64,000 bases of DNA from Synechococcus sp. CS-1331 (GTDB taxonomy: Bacteria > Cyanobacteriota > Cyanobacteriia > PCC-6307 > Cyanobiaceae), in assembly GCA_025127975.1 (NCBI GenBank), contig JAHLYQ010000022.1:25458-89457 (forward strand), in the 5' to 3' direction. Each line of letters opens with the position of its first letter. The first letter of the stretch is position 1. Positions 39,431 to 48,437 of the stretch are shown one piece after another. A program made the translations under genes and the position numbers. The notes below the pieces were generated by a model. That model was not told the origin of the DNA and did no database searches. It saw nothing but the letters and a program-made list of their open reading frames with translations.

Positions 39431-40135
39431 TTGCAAGTGTTCGGCCTGTTTGAGACCGCAACCCCCACCCAGGCAGCCCATGCGGTGCTGGGCACCCCGA
39501 TTGACGCCCAGCCGGGCCCCGGCCAGAGCGTGGCTGTATTTGGCTGTGGCTGTTTCTGGGGAGCGGAGAAGGGGTTCTGGCGCCTGCCCGGGGTGGTGAC
39601 CACGGCGGTGGGCTATGCCGGCGGCTCGGCAGATAAGCCCAGCTACAACCAGGTGTGTTCGGGCCACAGCGGCCACAGCGAGGTGGTGCGGGTGGTGTGG
39701 GAAACAGCTCTGGTCGACTTCAGCGACCTGCTCAAGCTCTTTTGGGAATGCCACGACCCCACCCAGGGAGATCGACAGGGGAATGACCGCGGCAGCCAAT
39801 ACCGCTCGGTGATCTATCTGGACGATCCGGGCCTGATGGGGTTGGCCCAGGCCAGCCGCCAGGCCTACCAGCTCCTGTTGAGCGGGGCGGGCTTCGGGCC
39901 GATCACCACCGAACTGCGCAGCAACCAAACCTTTTGGTATGCGGAGCCCTATCACCAGCAGTATCTGGCCAAGCCCGGCAGCCGCCCCTACTGCTCCGCC
40001 CAGCCCAGCGGGCTGCGCTTGGGCGCCTTTGAGGGCGCCAGCTACAAGCTGGACCCCCGGGTGTGGAACTCCTACGACTGGTCGGTGGCCCACTGCGTGC
40101 TGCGGGGTGACAATGCCCCCATCCAGCTGGCCTAG
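39431..40135 (+). CDS. msrA: peptide methionine sulfoxide reductase MsrA
   Basis: 234 residues from a TTG start. FGCGCFWGAEKGFWRLPGV near residues 36-54 holds the catalytic Cys of the GCFWG motif; VGYAGG and DRGSQYRSVIY near residue 118 are further family blocks. It repairs methionine-S-sulfoxide. Cysteines near the C-terminus (YCSAQ, HCVLRG) may be recycling residues. It is followed immediately by the next gene, with no gap. Confidence 0.92.
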   Translation: MQVFGLFETATPTQAAHAVLGTPIDAQPGPGQSVAVFGCGCFWGAEKGFWRLPGVVTTAVGYAGGSADKPSYNQVCSGHSGHSEVVRVVWETALVDFSDLLKLFWECHDPTQGDRQGNDRGSQYRSVIYLDDPGLMGLAQASRQAYQLLLSGAGFGPITTELRSNQTFWYAEPYHQQYLAKPGSRPYCSAQPSGLRLGAFEGASYKLDPRVWNSYDWSVAHCVLRGDNAPIQLA

Positions 40136-40444
40136 ATGATGCCGGTGCTGCCCATTCCCATGCTGCTCCTCTCGCTGCTGTCGATGGGTTCGCCCTGGTG
40201 GGAGGACTACGGCATCACTGAGAAGTTCCTCTGCCCCAACGAGCGCGCCGTGACCCTGGAGCGCAATGATGCACAGGCCTCACTGATCGCCGGCCGCTTC
40301 CGCTCCACCCTGTTTAGGGAAGACTCCAACCTGCCTGGCCTGCGCTACCGCAATGAACAGATGACCGTGATTCTGCGGGGCGACGTGCTCACCATGGAAC
40401 AGTCGTTCCAGCGGCTCGAATGCCTGCGCACCCAGCAAGTGTGA
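40136..40444 (+). CDS. small secreted protein, possibly MliC-like
   Basis: 102 residues with a short hydrophobic N-terminal export signal (about 1-19). The mature part has FLCPNERAVTLERND (Cys 33), a central LPGLRYRNEQMTVILRGDV and a last Cys at 96 in RLECLRTQ. This Cys spacing and order recall the MliC/YdhA family of lysozyme-inhibitor domains (Y-x-C at the start, GxRY in the middle, C at the end). The match is by eye only; a conserved cyanobacterial hypothetical is the alternative. Confidence 0.5.
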   Translation: MMPVLPIPMLLLSLLSMGSPWWEDYGITEKFLCPNERAVTLERNDAQASLIAGRFRSTLFREDSNLPGLRYRNEQMTVILRGDVLTMEQSFQRLECLRTQQV

Positions 40445-40457
40445 TGCAGGTGCAGCC

Positions 40458-40619
40458 ATGACTCCCTGGCCCGATCGGGCAGTGATCCTCGCCCTGCTGA
40501 TCACGCTGGGGCTGTGTTTTGCCCTGGTGTTTTGGAGTGTGAGGCTCAATCCCCGCCCCGAACCCCAGCTGCAATGGCGAGACCGCCAGGCGCCCCAGGC
40601 CATGGTGCAACCGCTGTGA
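40458..40619 (+). CDS. 53-residue single-helix membrane protein
   Basis: ATG at 40458, TGA at 40617-40619. The protein begins MTPWPDRAVILALLITLGLC, has one transmembrane helix (about residues 8-28) and a Pro/Gln-rich tail ending QAMVQPL. It is 13 bases after the preceding stop and its own stop overlaps the next gene's GTG. Unrecognised; the tight packing supports it. Confidence 0.5.
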   Translation: MTPWPDRAVILALLITLGLCFALVFWSVRLNPRPEPQLQWRDRQAPQAMVQPL

Positions 40620-40978
40620 CAGGGCCGGAGCAAACGCCACCCCGCCGGCTCCACCCCCTGCCAAAGGGCCTGGTGGAGCTCTACGGGCTGCTGGCGGTGC
40701 TGTTTGTGTTGGTGCCGGAATGGATGGCGGGGGGCGCCCTGCTGGGCTTCCGGTCCAACCGCAGGGGATCAGACCTGCCGGCAGCGGCGGCCGTGTGGCA
40801 GAAGCTGCCGGAATTGCGCCTGGCCACCATGGGCCTGGCCGACCTGCGGCTGCTGGCGCTGGAGCAGGGCATCGCTGGCTACGCAGGCCTGGGCCGAGAC
40901 CGGCTCAGCGCCAGACTTATCCGGTCTTTGAAGCCCAAGCAAAAGCCCCAGCAGAAGCCCCGCAAAGCGCTGTGGTAG
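40616..40978 (+). CDS. hypothetical protein with an SAP-like helical core
   Basis: 120 residues if started at the GTG at 40616 that overlaps the previous TGA; an in-frame ATG at 40574 is the alternative. A hydrophobic helix (LAVLFVLVPEWMAGGALLGF, near residues 25-44) precedes a soluble part, LPELRLATMGLADLRLLALE, and a Lys/Gln-rich tail (KPKQKPQQKPRK). It ends 11 bases before tRNA-Pro. No family recognised with confidence. Confidence 0.5.
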   Translation: MTGPEQTPPRRLHPLPKGLVELYGLLAVLFVLVPEWMAGGALLGFRSNRRGSDLPAAAAVWQKLPELRLATMGLADLRLLALEQGIAGYAGLGRDRLSARLIRSLKPKQKPQQKPRKALW

Positions 40979-40989
40979 TTTGATTTCGC

Positions 40990-41063
40990 CGGGGCGTAGC
41001 GCAGCTTGGTAGCGCACCACTTTGGGGTAGTGGGGGTCGCAGGTTCAAATCCTGTCGCTCCGA
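40990..41063 (+). tRNA. tRNA-Pro (anticodon GGG)
   Basis: A 74-base cloverleaf: acceptor CGGGGCG/CGCTCCG with one G-U pair, D arm GCGC...GCGC, anticodon stem CCACT/AGTGG with loop TTGGGGT giving GGG, T arm with GGTTCAAAT. Discriminator A; CCA is not encoded. It marks the left edge of the AT-rich glycosyltransferase island. Confidence 0.95.
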
Positions 41064-41090
41064 TTTAAGAGGGACGTATTGCTAATTATT

Positions 41091-41120
41091 AAAGCCGCTT
41101 ACCCTAAAGCGGCTTTTTCT
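41091..41120 (+). terminator. rho-independent terminator after tRNA-Pro
   Basis: AAAGCCGCTT, loop ACCCT, AAGCGGCTTTTTCT: a 9-bp stem followed by five T, 28 bases after the tRNA. Confidence 0.88.
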
Positions 41121-41191
41121 TAGGCAAAATTTCTTTCCCACCAAGAAATCAATATAAGAAAACAAGAATAACCGACGCTCTGCCAATCAAA

Positions 41192-42613
41192 ATGGACAGA
41201 ACCTTCAAATCAAAAGGGCTTAATCCGGCCGAGCACATTTTAGATGGAAGGGCATGTCGTCATTTAAAAATCCTCCATGTAAACGCCTACGAAATAGAAG
41301 GAGGAGCGGCACGGGCTGCCAATCGTATCCATAGAAGCATGGTTGATTATGGAGAAGTCAACGGGATAGGGTCTAAAATGCGGGTAATTCATAAACAAAC
41401 AAGTGACACCAGTGTCATCGGGGGGACAGTACCCCAAAGCCGCTTTTGGTCAAGTATTCACCATCGCATCAGCAGGCATTCGAAGCGAAGCTTTAGTACA
41501 ACCAATCCCAATTGGAATTCCTACGCCTGGCCAGATACCGGTCTTGGCAACGAAATCCATGAGCTCTACATCCAGGGAGAAGCTGATTTAGTGCACCTGC
41601 ATTGGATGGGTGATTCAACTCTCTCGATTGAAGAAATCGGTCGCCTGACCGTGCCACTGGTATGGACACTTCACGATCAATGGGCTTTCTGCGGTGCAGA
41701 GCACTACACCAGACCTCCTCAAGCTGATGAAACAGAAAGCAGCGATGACCGGTTTGTATTGGGCTATCCGCCTACGAGCCGCCCCGATGGGGAGTCAGGC
41801 CCTGACCTGACTCGCCGCACTTGGCTGCGCAAAAAAAATGCCTGGCGGAAGGCGATTCATATTGTTACACCCAGCAAATGGATGGGCGAATGCGCGAGAC
41901 GAAGTCAGCTAATGGAGGATTGGCCGATCATGGTGATCCCATATCCCATTGATCTGACAATCTGGGCACCACTCGATCAGCAACAAGCACGTGCCATTCT
42001 GCAACTACCGCTGGATCGCCCATTGGTGCTTTTCGGCGCAGTTGGCGGGACAGTCGACAGCCGCAAGGGCGCCGACCTCATGCATGAAGCTCTACAAAAG
42101 CTAAAGATAGAGATGAAAGACACTACTCTCGACAAACTGGAACTAGTGGTTTTTGGCCAAAGCAAACCAACGGAGGTGCCCAATCTTGGCTTCCCGATTC
42201 ACTACAGTGGCAGACTTAACGACAACATTAGCTTACGCCTGCTCTATGCCGCCGCCGATGTGTTTGTAATCCCATCCCGCCAGGACAACCTGCCCAACAC
42301 CGGCCTGGAAGCCCACGCTTGTGGCACACCCGTCGTCGCGTTCCGCACAGGTGGATTGGTGGATATTATCGATGACCGAGTAACTGGTGCTCTAGCTGAA
42401 CCATTCGATACAAGTTCGCTGGCCCAATCCTTGAAGTGGGTTTTAGAAAATTCTCAGCGACGAAAAGAGTTAGGTGCAGCAGCGCGAAGGCGAGCTGAAT
42501 ACCTATGGAATCCACCCAAGATAGCCGGAATGCATCGAGAGCTATATGAGACCGCAATCAACATGGACCATAACAATCAAGAACATAGACACCGAAGGAA
42601 TCAATCAATATAG
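41192..42613 (+). CDS. WcaC-like family 4 glycosyltransferase, copy 1
   Basis: 473 residues. GT-B fold: HVNAYEIEGGAARAANRIHR near residue 29 (acceptor side, WcaC-type start), VHLHWMGDSTLSIEEIGRL, WTLHDQWAFCGAEHY near residue 155, and the donor side VLFGAVGGTVDSRKGADL near 284 with VIPSRQDNLPNTGLEAHACG near 355 (E-x7-E region). Probably adds a sugar to a surface polysaccharide precursor. About 70 percent identical by eye to the gene at 43537; it carries about 26 extra N-terminal residues and a charged His/Asn/Arg tail. Confidence 0.85.
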   Translation: MDRTFKSKGLNPAEHILDGRACRHLKILHVNAYEIEGGAARAANRIHRSMVDYGEVNGIGSKMRVIHKQTSDTSVIGGTVPQSRFWSSIHHRISRHSKRSFSTTNPNWNSYAWPDTGLGNEIHELYIQGEADLVHLHWMGDSTLSIEEIGRLTVPLVWTLHDQWAFCGAEHYTRPPQADETESSDDRFVLGYPPTSRPDGESGPDLTRRTWLRKKNAWRKAIHIVTPSKWMGECARRSQLMEDWPIMVIPYPIDLTIWAPLDQQQARAILQLPLDRPLVLFGAVGGTVDSRKGADLMHEALQKLKIEMKDTTLDKLELVVFGQSKPTEVPNLGFPIHYSGRLNDNISLRLLYAAADVFVIPSRQDNLPNTGLEAHACGTPVVAFRTGGLVDIIDDRVTGALAEPFDTSSLAQSLKWVLENSQRRKELGAAARRRAEYLWNPPKIAGMHRELYETAINMDHNNQEHRHRRNQSI

Positions 42614-43536
42614 ACGAAGCTGGCAATGAAATGCCAATGCCTGGACTTGATTAAATCTATGGGCACAAACCTGAGGCAAACTGTATTAACATTAAATCCA
42701 ATATGAGATCACCAGGGTCCTACTTTATGAAGCAATAAGCTCTGCCCGCCATAGCAAGCGCTCCAGCCTTGCCATGCACTGGCAGACCACATGCAGCACT
42801 CGCTCTGTCATGACCGCGAGATAAAATCGCAAATTGAAACGGTAGCTGAATGCACCTAGGCTGCGATCGGTATACCTGTTAAACCGCAGGGCGTGGAATG
42901 TCCCGCTAAAATTTATCAGAGTTGCTGAGCAAGGTATTAATACAGCGACATTTTGAGCCGCCACAGCCTCTGCAGGAAGCTGCCCAGCAACTGCTCGTTC
43001 AGCAGCCACTCCGGGGTTTTGGTGTAGATGAAATCGGCCGAAGGTAATATGTGGTGGGGTGAAATATCGGACCGTCGGGGCTTAGGCAGTTGGCCTATTC
43101 TGAGCAGGCAGGATTTTGACCAAACTCATAGACGAAGAATTCTCCGCAAGAGAACGAACCCTGCACCAGTTGCTCATTCATCGCAAACTACTTCATGCCA
43201 TCCTGTCTGCCAGCAATGCCAGCATCCGCAGACGATTGCCAATTGTTGAGAAATATCAAATCCACTCGCGACGAGAAGTGCTCTTGGGAGCGGTAGATTG
43301 GCTGAACGCCCTACCCTAGGATAGGGCAGCTATTTTGTGGTTTACGATATAGTTTTTAGACCAATAAAGCTCTCGAGCAGGGCATGATCCTATTTTTCGA
43401 GATGTCCATTAGCAATTTCCAACATTAATGCAGCCACAAGCGAAATAATCCAGACTGAAGTTGCCAGATTCTTGCATGAATGATGGCGTTGCAAAGCCGG
43501 TAAAACTCGTTAAGATTACAAGATCTCCAATCAGAC
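42614..43536. other. 0.92 kb spacer between the duplicated glycosyltransferases, with transposase debris
   Basis: Apart from the transposase fragment (separate entry), a minus-strand frame at about 42947-43030 reads FIYTKTPEWLLNEQLLGSFL before a stop, and a plus-strand frame at 43116-43319 is open for 67 codons. Neither is a recognisable gene. The spacer looks like eroded DNA left after duplication and insertion. Confidence 0.4.
42725..43009 (-). pseudogene. C-terminal relic of an IS1595-type transposase
   Basis: A 94-codon open frame whose middle reads SGTFHALRFNRYTDRSLGAF and then SYRFNLRFYL. This is the end of ISXO2/IS1595-type DDE transposases, normally LxGTFHxVSxKYLQxYLDEF followed by YRFNRRF. 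The catalytic N-terminal two thirds are missing, so the element is dead. It lies between two paralogous glycosyltransferases. Confidence 0.6.
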
Positions 43537-44847
43537 ATGGCGCTAAACATCACCCACGTCAATGCATACGATCTTGAAGGAGGAGCTTCGCGTGCTGCCT
43601 ACCGAATACATCGCAGTCTGGCTGACTATGGAGAGGATCTCGGGCTCCGATCACAGATGCGGGTCATTCATCAGCAATCAGATGACAGAAGCGTCATCGG
43701 AGGCACGGTGTACCAAAGCCGGATGTGGGCCAGCATCCACACACGCCTGAGCAGGCGATCCAGGCAGGGCTTTCAAACCATCAATCCATCCTGGCACTCA
43801 TATGCATGGCCAAACACCGGCTTAGGAAAAGAGATGGAGCGGCGCCACCTCCAGGGCGAAGCGGATGTTGTACACCTGCACTGGATGGGTGATTCCACCC
43901 TCTCCATTGAGGAAATTGGTCGTCTGACAATGCCATTGGTATGGACAATGCACGACCAATGGGGCTTCTGCGGAGCTGAGCATTATACTAGCCCCCCCGA
44001 TCTAGGTGAAACAGAAAGTAGCGATGAGCGTTTTGTACTGGGCTATCCAGCGTCAAGCCGCCCTATTCAAGAGGCCGGCCCTGACCTAACTCGACGCACC
44101 TGGCTACGAAAAAAAAGTGCCTGGCAGAGGGCGATTCAAATCGTTACGCCCAGCAACTGGATGGCAGAATGTGTCCGACGAAGCGCTCTCATGAGGGAAT
44201 GGCCTGTCAAGGTCATACCTTATCCCATTGATCTAACAACTTGGGCACCATTTGATCAACGTCAAGCACGTTCCATTCTGCAACTACCACCGGATCGCCC
44301 ATTGGTGCTGTTCGGCGCAGTTGGCGGCACAGCCGACAGCCGCAAAGGCGCTGATCTTATGTTGAAAGCACTGCAAAGGCTAAAAACAGAATTAGCTGAG
44401 ACACCATTGGCGCAACTAGAATTGGTAGTATTCGGTCAGAGTGAACCAGCAGAGCAGAGTATTCTTGGGTTTCCCATTCACTACATTGGCAAGCTCAAAG
44501 ACAATATCAGCTTACGCTTGCTATATGCCGCAGCTGATGTTATGATTGTCCCATCCCGCCAGGAAGCTTTCGGACAAACAGCTTCCGAAGCTCACGCCTG
44601 CGGCACTCCCGTCGTCGCATTCCGCACGGGTGGGCTCGTCGATATTATTGATGAGCGAATTACTGGTGCTTTAGCTGAACCGTTTGACCCAAATTCGCTA
44701 GCTCAATCCTTGCGATGGGTCCTAGAAGACACCCAAAGGCTCAGACAGTTAGGTACAGCGGCACGCTGCCGGGCTGAGAAACTCTGGGATCCAAAAAAAG
44801 TATGCAGAATGTATTACGACCTATACCAAGAGCTTGCAAACACCTAA
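43537..44847 (+). CDS. WcaC-like family 4 glycosyltransferase, copy 2
   Basis: 436 residues beginning MALNITHVNAYDLEGGASRA. Same domain order as copy 1: VHLHWMGDSTLSIEEIGRL, WTMHDQWGFCGAEHY, VLFGAVGGTADSRKGADL and VPSRQEAFGQTASEAHACG. In the E-x7-E segment copy 1 has DNLPNTGLE and copy 2 has EAFGQTASE, so the two may use different donors or acceptors. No remnant signal or membrane segment. Its start is at the expected place for the family, which suggests that copy 1's extra N-terminus is secondary. Confidence 0.88.
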   Translation: MALNITHVNAYDLEGGASRAAYRIHRSLADYGEDLGLRSQMRVIHQQSDDRSVIGGTVYQSRMWASIHTRLSRRSRQGFQTINPSWHSYAWPNTGLGKEMERRHLQGEADVVHLHWMGDSTLSIEEIGRLTMPLVWTMHDQWGFCGAEHYTSPPDLGETESSDERFVLGYPASSRPIQEAGPDLTRRTWLRKKSAWQRAIQIVTPSNWMAECVRRSALMREWPVKVIPYPIDLTTWAPFDQRQARSILQLPPDRPLVLFGAVGGTADSRKGADLMLKALQRLKTELAETPLAQLELVVFGQSEPAEQSILGFPIHYIGKLKDNISLRLLYAAADVMIVPSRQEAFGQTASEAHACGTPVVAFRTGGLVDIIDERITGALAEPFDPNSLAQSLRWVLEDTQRLRQLGTAARCRAEKLWDPKKVCRMYYDLYQELANT

Positions 44848-45163
44848 GCAATTGTTTATGAATTAATGCTCAGTTCAAATTTATGCATTCAGCCCAAAGC
44901 AATAACATCAGCCATAAGCACTACGCAAGCAACAGAGAGAGGGTCATTTAAATATCTTACCAAAATTTAGCCAATGAAAGCTAATAAAAAGAGAATACGA
45001 AGGCAACAATAAAGCTAGTGAAAATCATAAAAGGAAATTAAATGGGACCTTTTTGTTAACTACACCAAACAGATTAGCACCTACAAATCAAGATCCACTA
45101 CTGCTCAAACAATAAATTGCGTCAATCTCAATACTTAAGCAATACAAAGCTGTAATCGTGAAT
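44848..45163. other. AT-rich convergent intergenic region, nothing recognised
   Basis: 316 bases between convergent genes. AT-rich with many stops in all frames; no hairpin with a T-run, RNA gene or repeat was seen. Confidence 0.6.
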
Positions 45164-46150
45164 TCAGTTGGCTTTCCTTAGGCGTGAGACGAAGCGCTTG
45201 CCCTTACTTTTGAGATCCCATTGATTCTGACGCCTAAATGAATATGATCTCCAACGATCTTCAAGGTAGGACCAATCATTTAAGGGAACCCTACTGAAGA
45301 AAAGCGCCTCAAGTTGATCGAACAAAAAGTCTGCCAAAACAGACTCACGAAAGCAACTACGCCAAACATTTTGAGCTGCCAAACTCATCTCTGGCCATCT
45401 ACTTATAAAATAGTCAATAATACTAGGGAGCTCGCCTACTCTTCCCTCAGCGATTCGTATTGAGCATGAGTTCCAATCAACGCCTTCGGGTGGCACCCAA
45501 TCATCAGAGATTATAATTGGTACCCGTCCCAGACTAAGTACTTCGTATAGGCGGTAACTTGAAGTGCCAATACCCCGCGGACAAAGCACAAATTGAGAGT
45601 TTGAAATTTCTTGCAAGTAAGCCAGCTGTTCATCAGATGTATGATTAAACCAGCGCTGAATTTGAGAAGAAGGACCGAGCTCGTGATGAACTGTCATCAA
45701 ATCAAGCACTTTTTGTCGAATTGGATGACTTATGCTGCCTCGAAATGATAGTTTAAATTCAGGATGATCAAGCTGCGGATTGAAGGTAGCTAGCTCTTTA
45801 TTTGGTGATGCCCATGGATAGGGGATGGCTCGAGTCCAGCCAGGATCGTACGACTGCCTAGGCAGACAGACATACAAGCCGGGCAAAAACGCAACCGGCG
45901 AATCTGCATAATTAAGGGCGAAACATTTATGAGGAAATTGCTGAAGCAAGCTTGTCTTTTGAAAGCAAGAAAAATCATGCTGAGATTTAAATCTATTGCT
46001 CTCTAAAAATAAGATAACATCGGCCAAATTAGGATCATCAACTTGAAAATGGCGCGAACTGCTTGTCAGGATATCACCCACCCTCCGAATAAAATTATCG
46101 CCCTCCCAATCATTGTGATACTCTTGAAGTGTCGCCAGAAAAATATTCAT
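45164..46150 (-). CDS. exostosin-family glycosyltransferase
   Basis: 328 residues. The exostosin (GT47-like) C-terminal domain has LSFRGSISHPIRQKVLDL near residues 133-150, and NSQFVLCPRGIGTSSYRLYE near 194 with LSLGRVPIIISDDWVPP directly after, the nucleotide-sugar site. No signal peptide; a cytoplasmic protein. It follows the FkbM gene by 26 bases on the same strand, suggesting that both modify the same glycan. The truncated gene at the left window edge is of the same family. Confidence 0.85.
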   Translation of the reverse strand: MNIFLATLQEYHNDWEGDNFIRRVGDILTSSSRHFQVDDPNLADVILFLESNRFKSQHDFSCFQKTSLLQQFPHKCFALNYADSPVAFLPGLYVCLPRQSYDPGWTRAIPYPWASPNKELATFNPQLDHPEFKLSFRGSISHPIRQKVLDLMTVHHELGPSSQIQRWFNHTSDEQLAYLQEISNSQFVLCPRGIGTSSYRLYEVLSLGRVPIIISDDWVPPEGVDWNSCSIRIAEGRVGELPSIIDYFISRWPEMSLAAQNVWRSCFRESVLADFLFDQLEALFFSRVPLNDWSYLEDRWRSYSFRRQNQWDLKSKGKRFVSRLRKAN

Positions 46151-46176
46151 CGAGCAAAAGATAATAGAAAATAAAA

Positions 46177-46905
46177 CTATCTGCTGGGAATAGTTTCAGA
46201 ATTAACGAAGAATGCGTCCAGACGATCGATGACACCATTCAGTCCGTCACAACCTTGGCCATAGAAACCAGCCACTTTGAACTTAGGGCCTAAAATATTA
46301 ACTATGTCACTAAAGTGACTATGGCATATATCCCCTGAGTCAAAGGAAACTTCTGCCAAAACACTAAACACCTGATTGTTGGCCAATAGTTCACTTGCTC
46401 CAAGAAGCACTTGGCCATCAAAGCCTTCAGTATCAGTCTTGAGCATGCCAATAGTATTTATACTTCTATCCTTGCAGATATCATCAAGTTTGGCAACAGA
46501 AACACTCTCGTAATTAGCTTCACTATAATGTAATTCGACTTCGTCGCCAGGACGTTTGATATGATTCATTTGGTTTGTACCATCGCAAGTGATCAGTACA
46601 GACCCGTTAGTATCTCCGACCGCGCTATGGATGGCTGTCCAACGAGGATCCAGCTCAGCCTTAATCTTAAGTTCGCGGAAAGTCTGAGTAACCGGTTCGA
46701 AACTAATCACAGAGGAATGGGGAGCTGCAGATAATGCAGAACTAGCGAATTGGCCTGTATTTGCGCCTACGTCAATTATCAAGTCTAAGCAATGACTCCA
46801 CCCGTATCTCTTGATATCATGGAAAAGACTTATGCCCTTGGGGACGCTACCAGGACCATAAATAAATCCTCGAAATTGGTTAACCAGTGCTTTGATTGCT
46901 TGCAT
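46177..46905 (-). CDS. FkbM-family methyltransferase
   Basis: 242 residues. LIIDVGANTGQFASSALSA near residues 37-55 is the AdoMet motif I; VISFEPVTQTFRELK is the acidic loop; IGMLKTDTEGFDGQVLLGA near 155 is the FkbM signature. FkbM enzymes O-methylate sugars in polysaccharides and other secondary products. Upstream of and probably cotranscribed with the exostosin-type glycosyltransferase. Confidence 0.9.
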   Translation of the reverse strand: MQAIKALVNQFRGFIYGPGSVPKGISLFHDIKRYGWSHCLDLIIDVGANTGQFASSALSAAPHSSVISFEPVTQTFRELKIKAELDPRWTAIHSAVGDTNGSVLITCDGTNQMNHIKRPGDEVELHYSEANYESVSVAKLDDICKDRSINTIGMLKTDTEGFDGQVLLGASELLANNQVFSVLAEVSFDSGDICHSHFSDIVNILGPKFKVAGFYGQGCDGLNGVIDRLDAFFVNSETIPSR

Positions 46906-47968
46906 TTAAAAGAAAAGGAATAGCTGATTAACTACCAATAGGGCGTTATCGCCAAAGAATTATTAAACCAGTAAAGACTAAAGATCATATCGCACTAGTG
47001 CTTCTCGAAAAATCCGGCTTCGGTGCACGCATGAGAACAAAAAATAGGCGGAAGACATGGGTCTGGTGGGCTGGACTGCTCAGTCAACAAAATTAGTGAA
47101 GGGGCCAAAAGGAGAGAATATACAGGCCTCATTGTAAATCCCTTTCAGAGGCGTGGCAACCACCATGAGCTGCTTCGAAGCCTAAAACTGGGTTATGCGC
47201 TGGTAGTAGTCATGCCATGATCAGTAAGGACGTGAAGTCAAGTTTCATGAACATGGCGTGCATGCCGGCAGGGGTAGCCGGTAGTGATGGGTTTAAATCA
47301 AGCAAGCTTGAACAGTTGATGGCACCAGCCCTCGTATAGCTATGGAATTCTCTCCGTAAAGGCGTAACACGGATCCAATGCCAGCTCGCCAGAATCCAAA
47401 TCTCTATCACTGGATGAGCCAAGCCTCTGGAGTTGTCCTATGCTAGCTCGCACTGGGAGGTGTGCTTAGGAAGGCAGTAGATGCCTGTACTGGAACGGCC
47501 AGCCGTCGCAGGTAACCGGGAGGTAGTGTTTTAATTAGCCGGGCCAAATGGTGCCGATCTAGGTTACCTGCATGTTGGTAAAGCATAAATCGCAGCAGGT
47601 CAAGACAAACCCAGGAAGGAGTGTGATTTATAGTATCCCACCGATGTCAAGATGAATCTGCAGTTGACTAGACTTCTTTTGCAGGGATTTCAAGATCATG
47701 CTATTTGTGAAGTATCGCAATCCGCAGAGCCGTCATACCTTGGCAACACAAAAGCCTGCAAATACAGCTTTTACTAAATTTTATTTTACAATAAAAACCA
47801 ATAAAAACCCAAGGGAGCACCTAGTGTAAAATGAATTATCATTAATATACAGCGGCGGGGAAGAAGCATTTAATGGTACTCAAGCTTTTGCTCTAAAAAA
47901 CTATATGAAATGACGCTTGTTGGCTTCGGTCACCGCAACTCTGGAGCCATCGTTGCTGAAAAACTGAA
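46906..47968. other. 1.06 kb without a recognisable gene
   Basis: Mixed composition. The only frame of note is 47210-47422 minus (70 codons), with a biased, non-family sequence. A short frame MTLVGFGHRNSGAIVAEKLK ends at 47972 and overlaps the next ATG as ATGA. The region looks like decayed accessory DNA; no tRNA or terminator seen. Confidence 0.4.
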
Positions 47969-48364
47969 ATGACCGCCACTCCACCAGTTATCCTCAAAAT
48001 AGAAAAAAATACAGATTTTTACCTTGCTGCTAGCATTAAAGCTTTATAAGATTAATTAGATTTTTGGGCGCAAAATATTCAAGATAATCTTTCTGCTGAG
48101 GGAAGGCCAACTACCTTGCTAGGCTTGGTCTATGGTCCGGCTCTATTCTGTCGACTGCTTTTTGAAGGATTCGTGCGGCATAGGCAAGATGGTCGCTTAA
48201 GCATTTATTTATTTTCTGACATGAAATTATTGACTAAGATCTACTATTTGATTTTAAGAATGTATATACTTCACTGGTTTCTTGCCAACCTAAAGACACT
48301 ATGGCAACTGGAGCCTATAAAGCAGGCTGGACCGTCCACTTTGTATCCAACTATCGAACTCTGA
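47969..48364 (+). pseudogene. broken gene with two in-frame stops, product unidentified
   Basis: One frame from ATG 47969 to TGA 48364 (132 codons) reads as protein throughout, but is interrupted by TAA at 48047-48049 and TAA at 48053-48055. The first part reads MTATPPVILKIEKNTDFYLA; the second FWAQNIQDNLSAEGRPTTLL then a hydrophobic KLLTKIYYLILRMYILHWFL. It is AT-rich like the island. The hydrophobic region suggests a membrane-associated or polysaccharide protein. Family unknown. Confidence 0.5.
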
Positions 48365-48437
48365 CAAGTCAATCGATTAAAAAAAGGATTCAGCTTGGAC
48401 GATATAAATTGAATTATTAAAATGTTTTGTGTAAAAT

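Noticed and set aside
43116-43319. 67-codon plus-strand frame between the duplicated glycosyltransferases
   Set aside because: No family pattern; the surrounding DNA is transposase debris.
47210-47422. 70-codon minus-strand frame
   Set aside because: No recognisable similarity, odd composition and no ribosome site.
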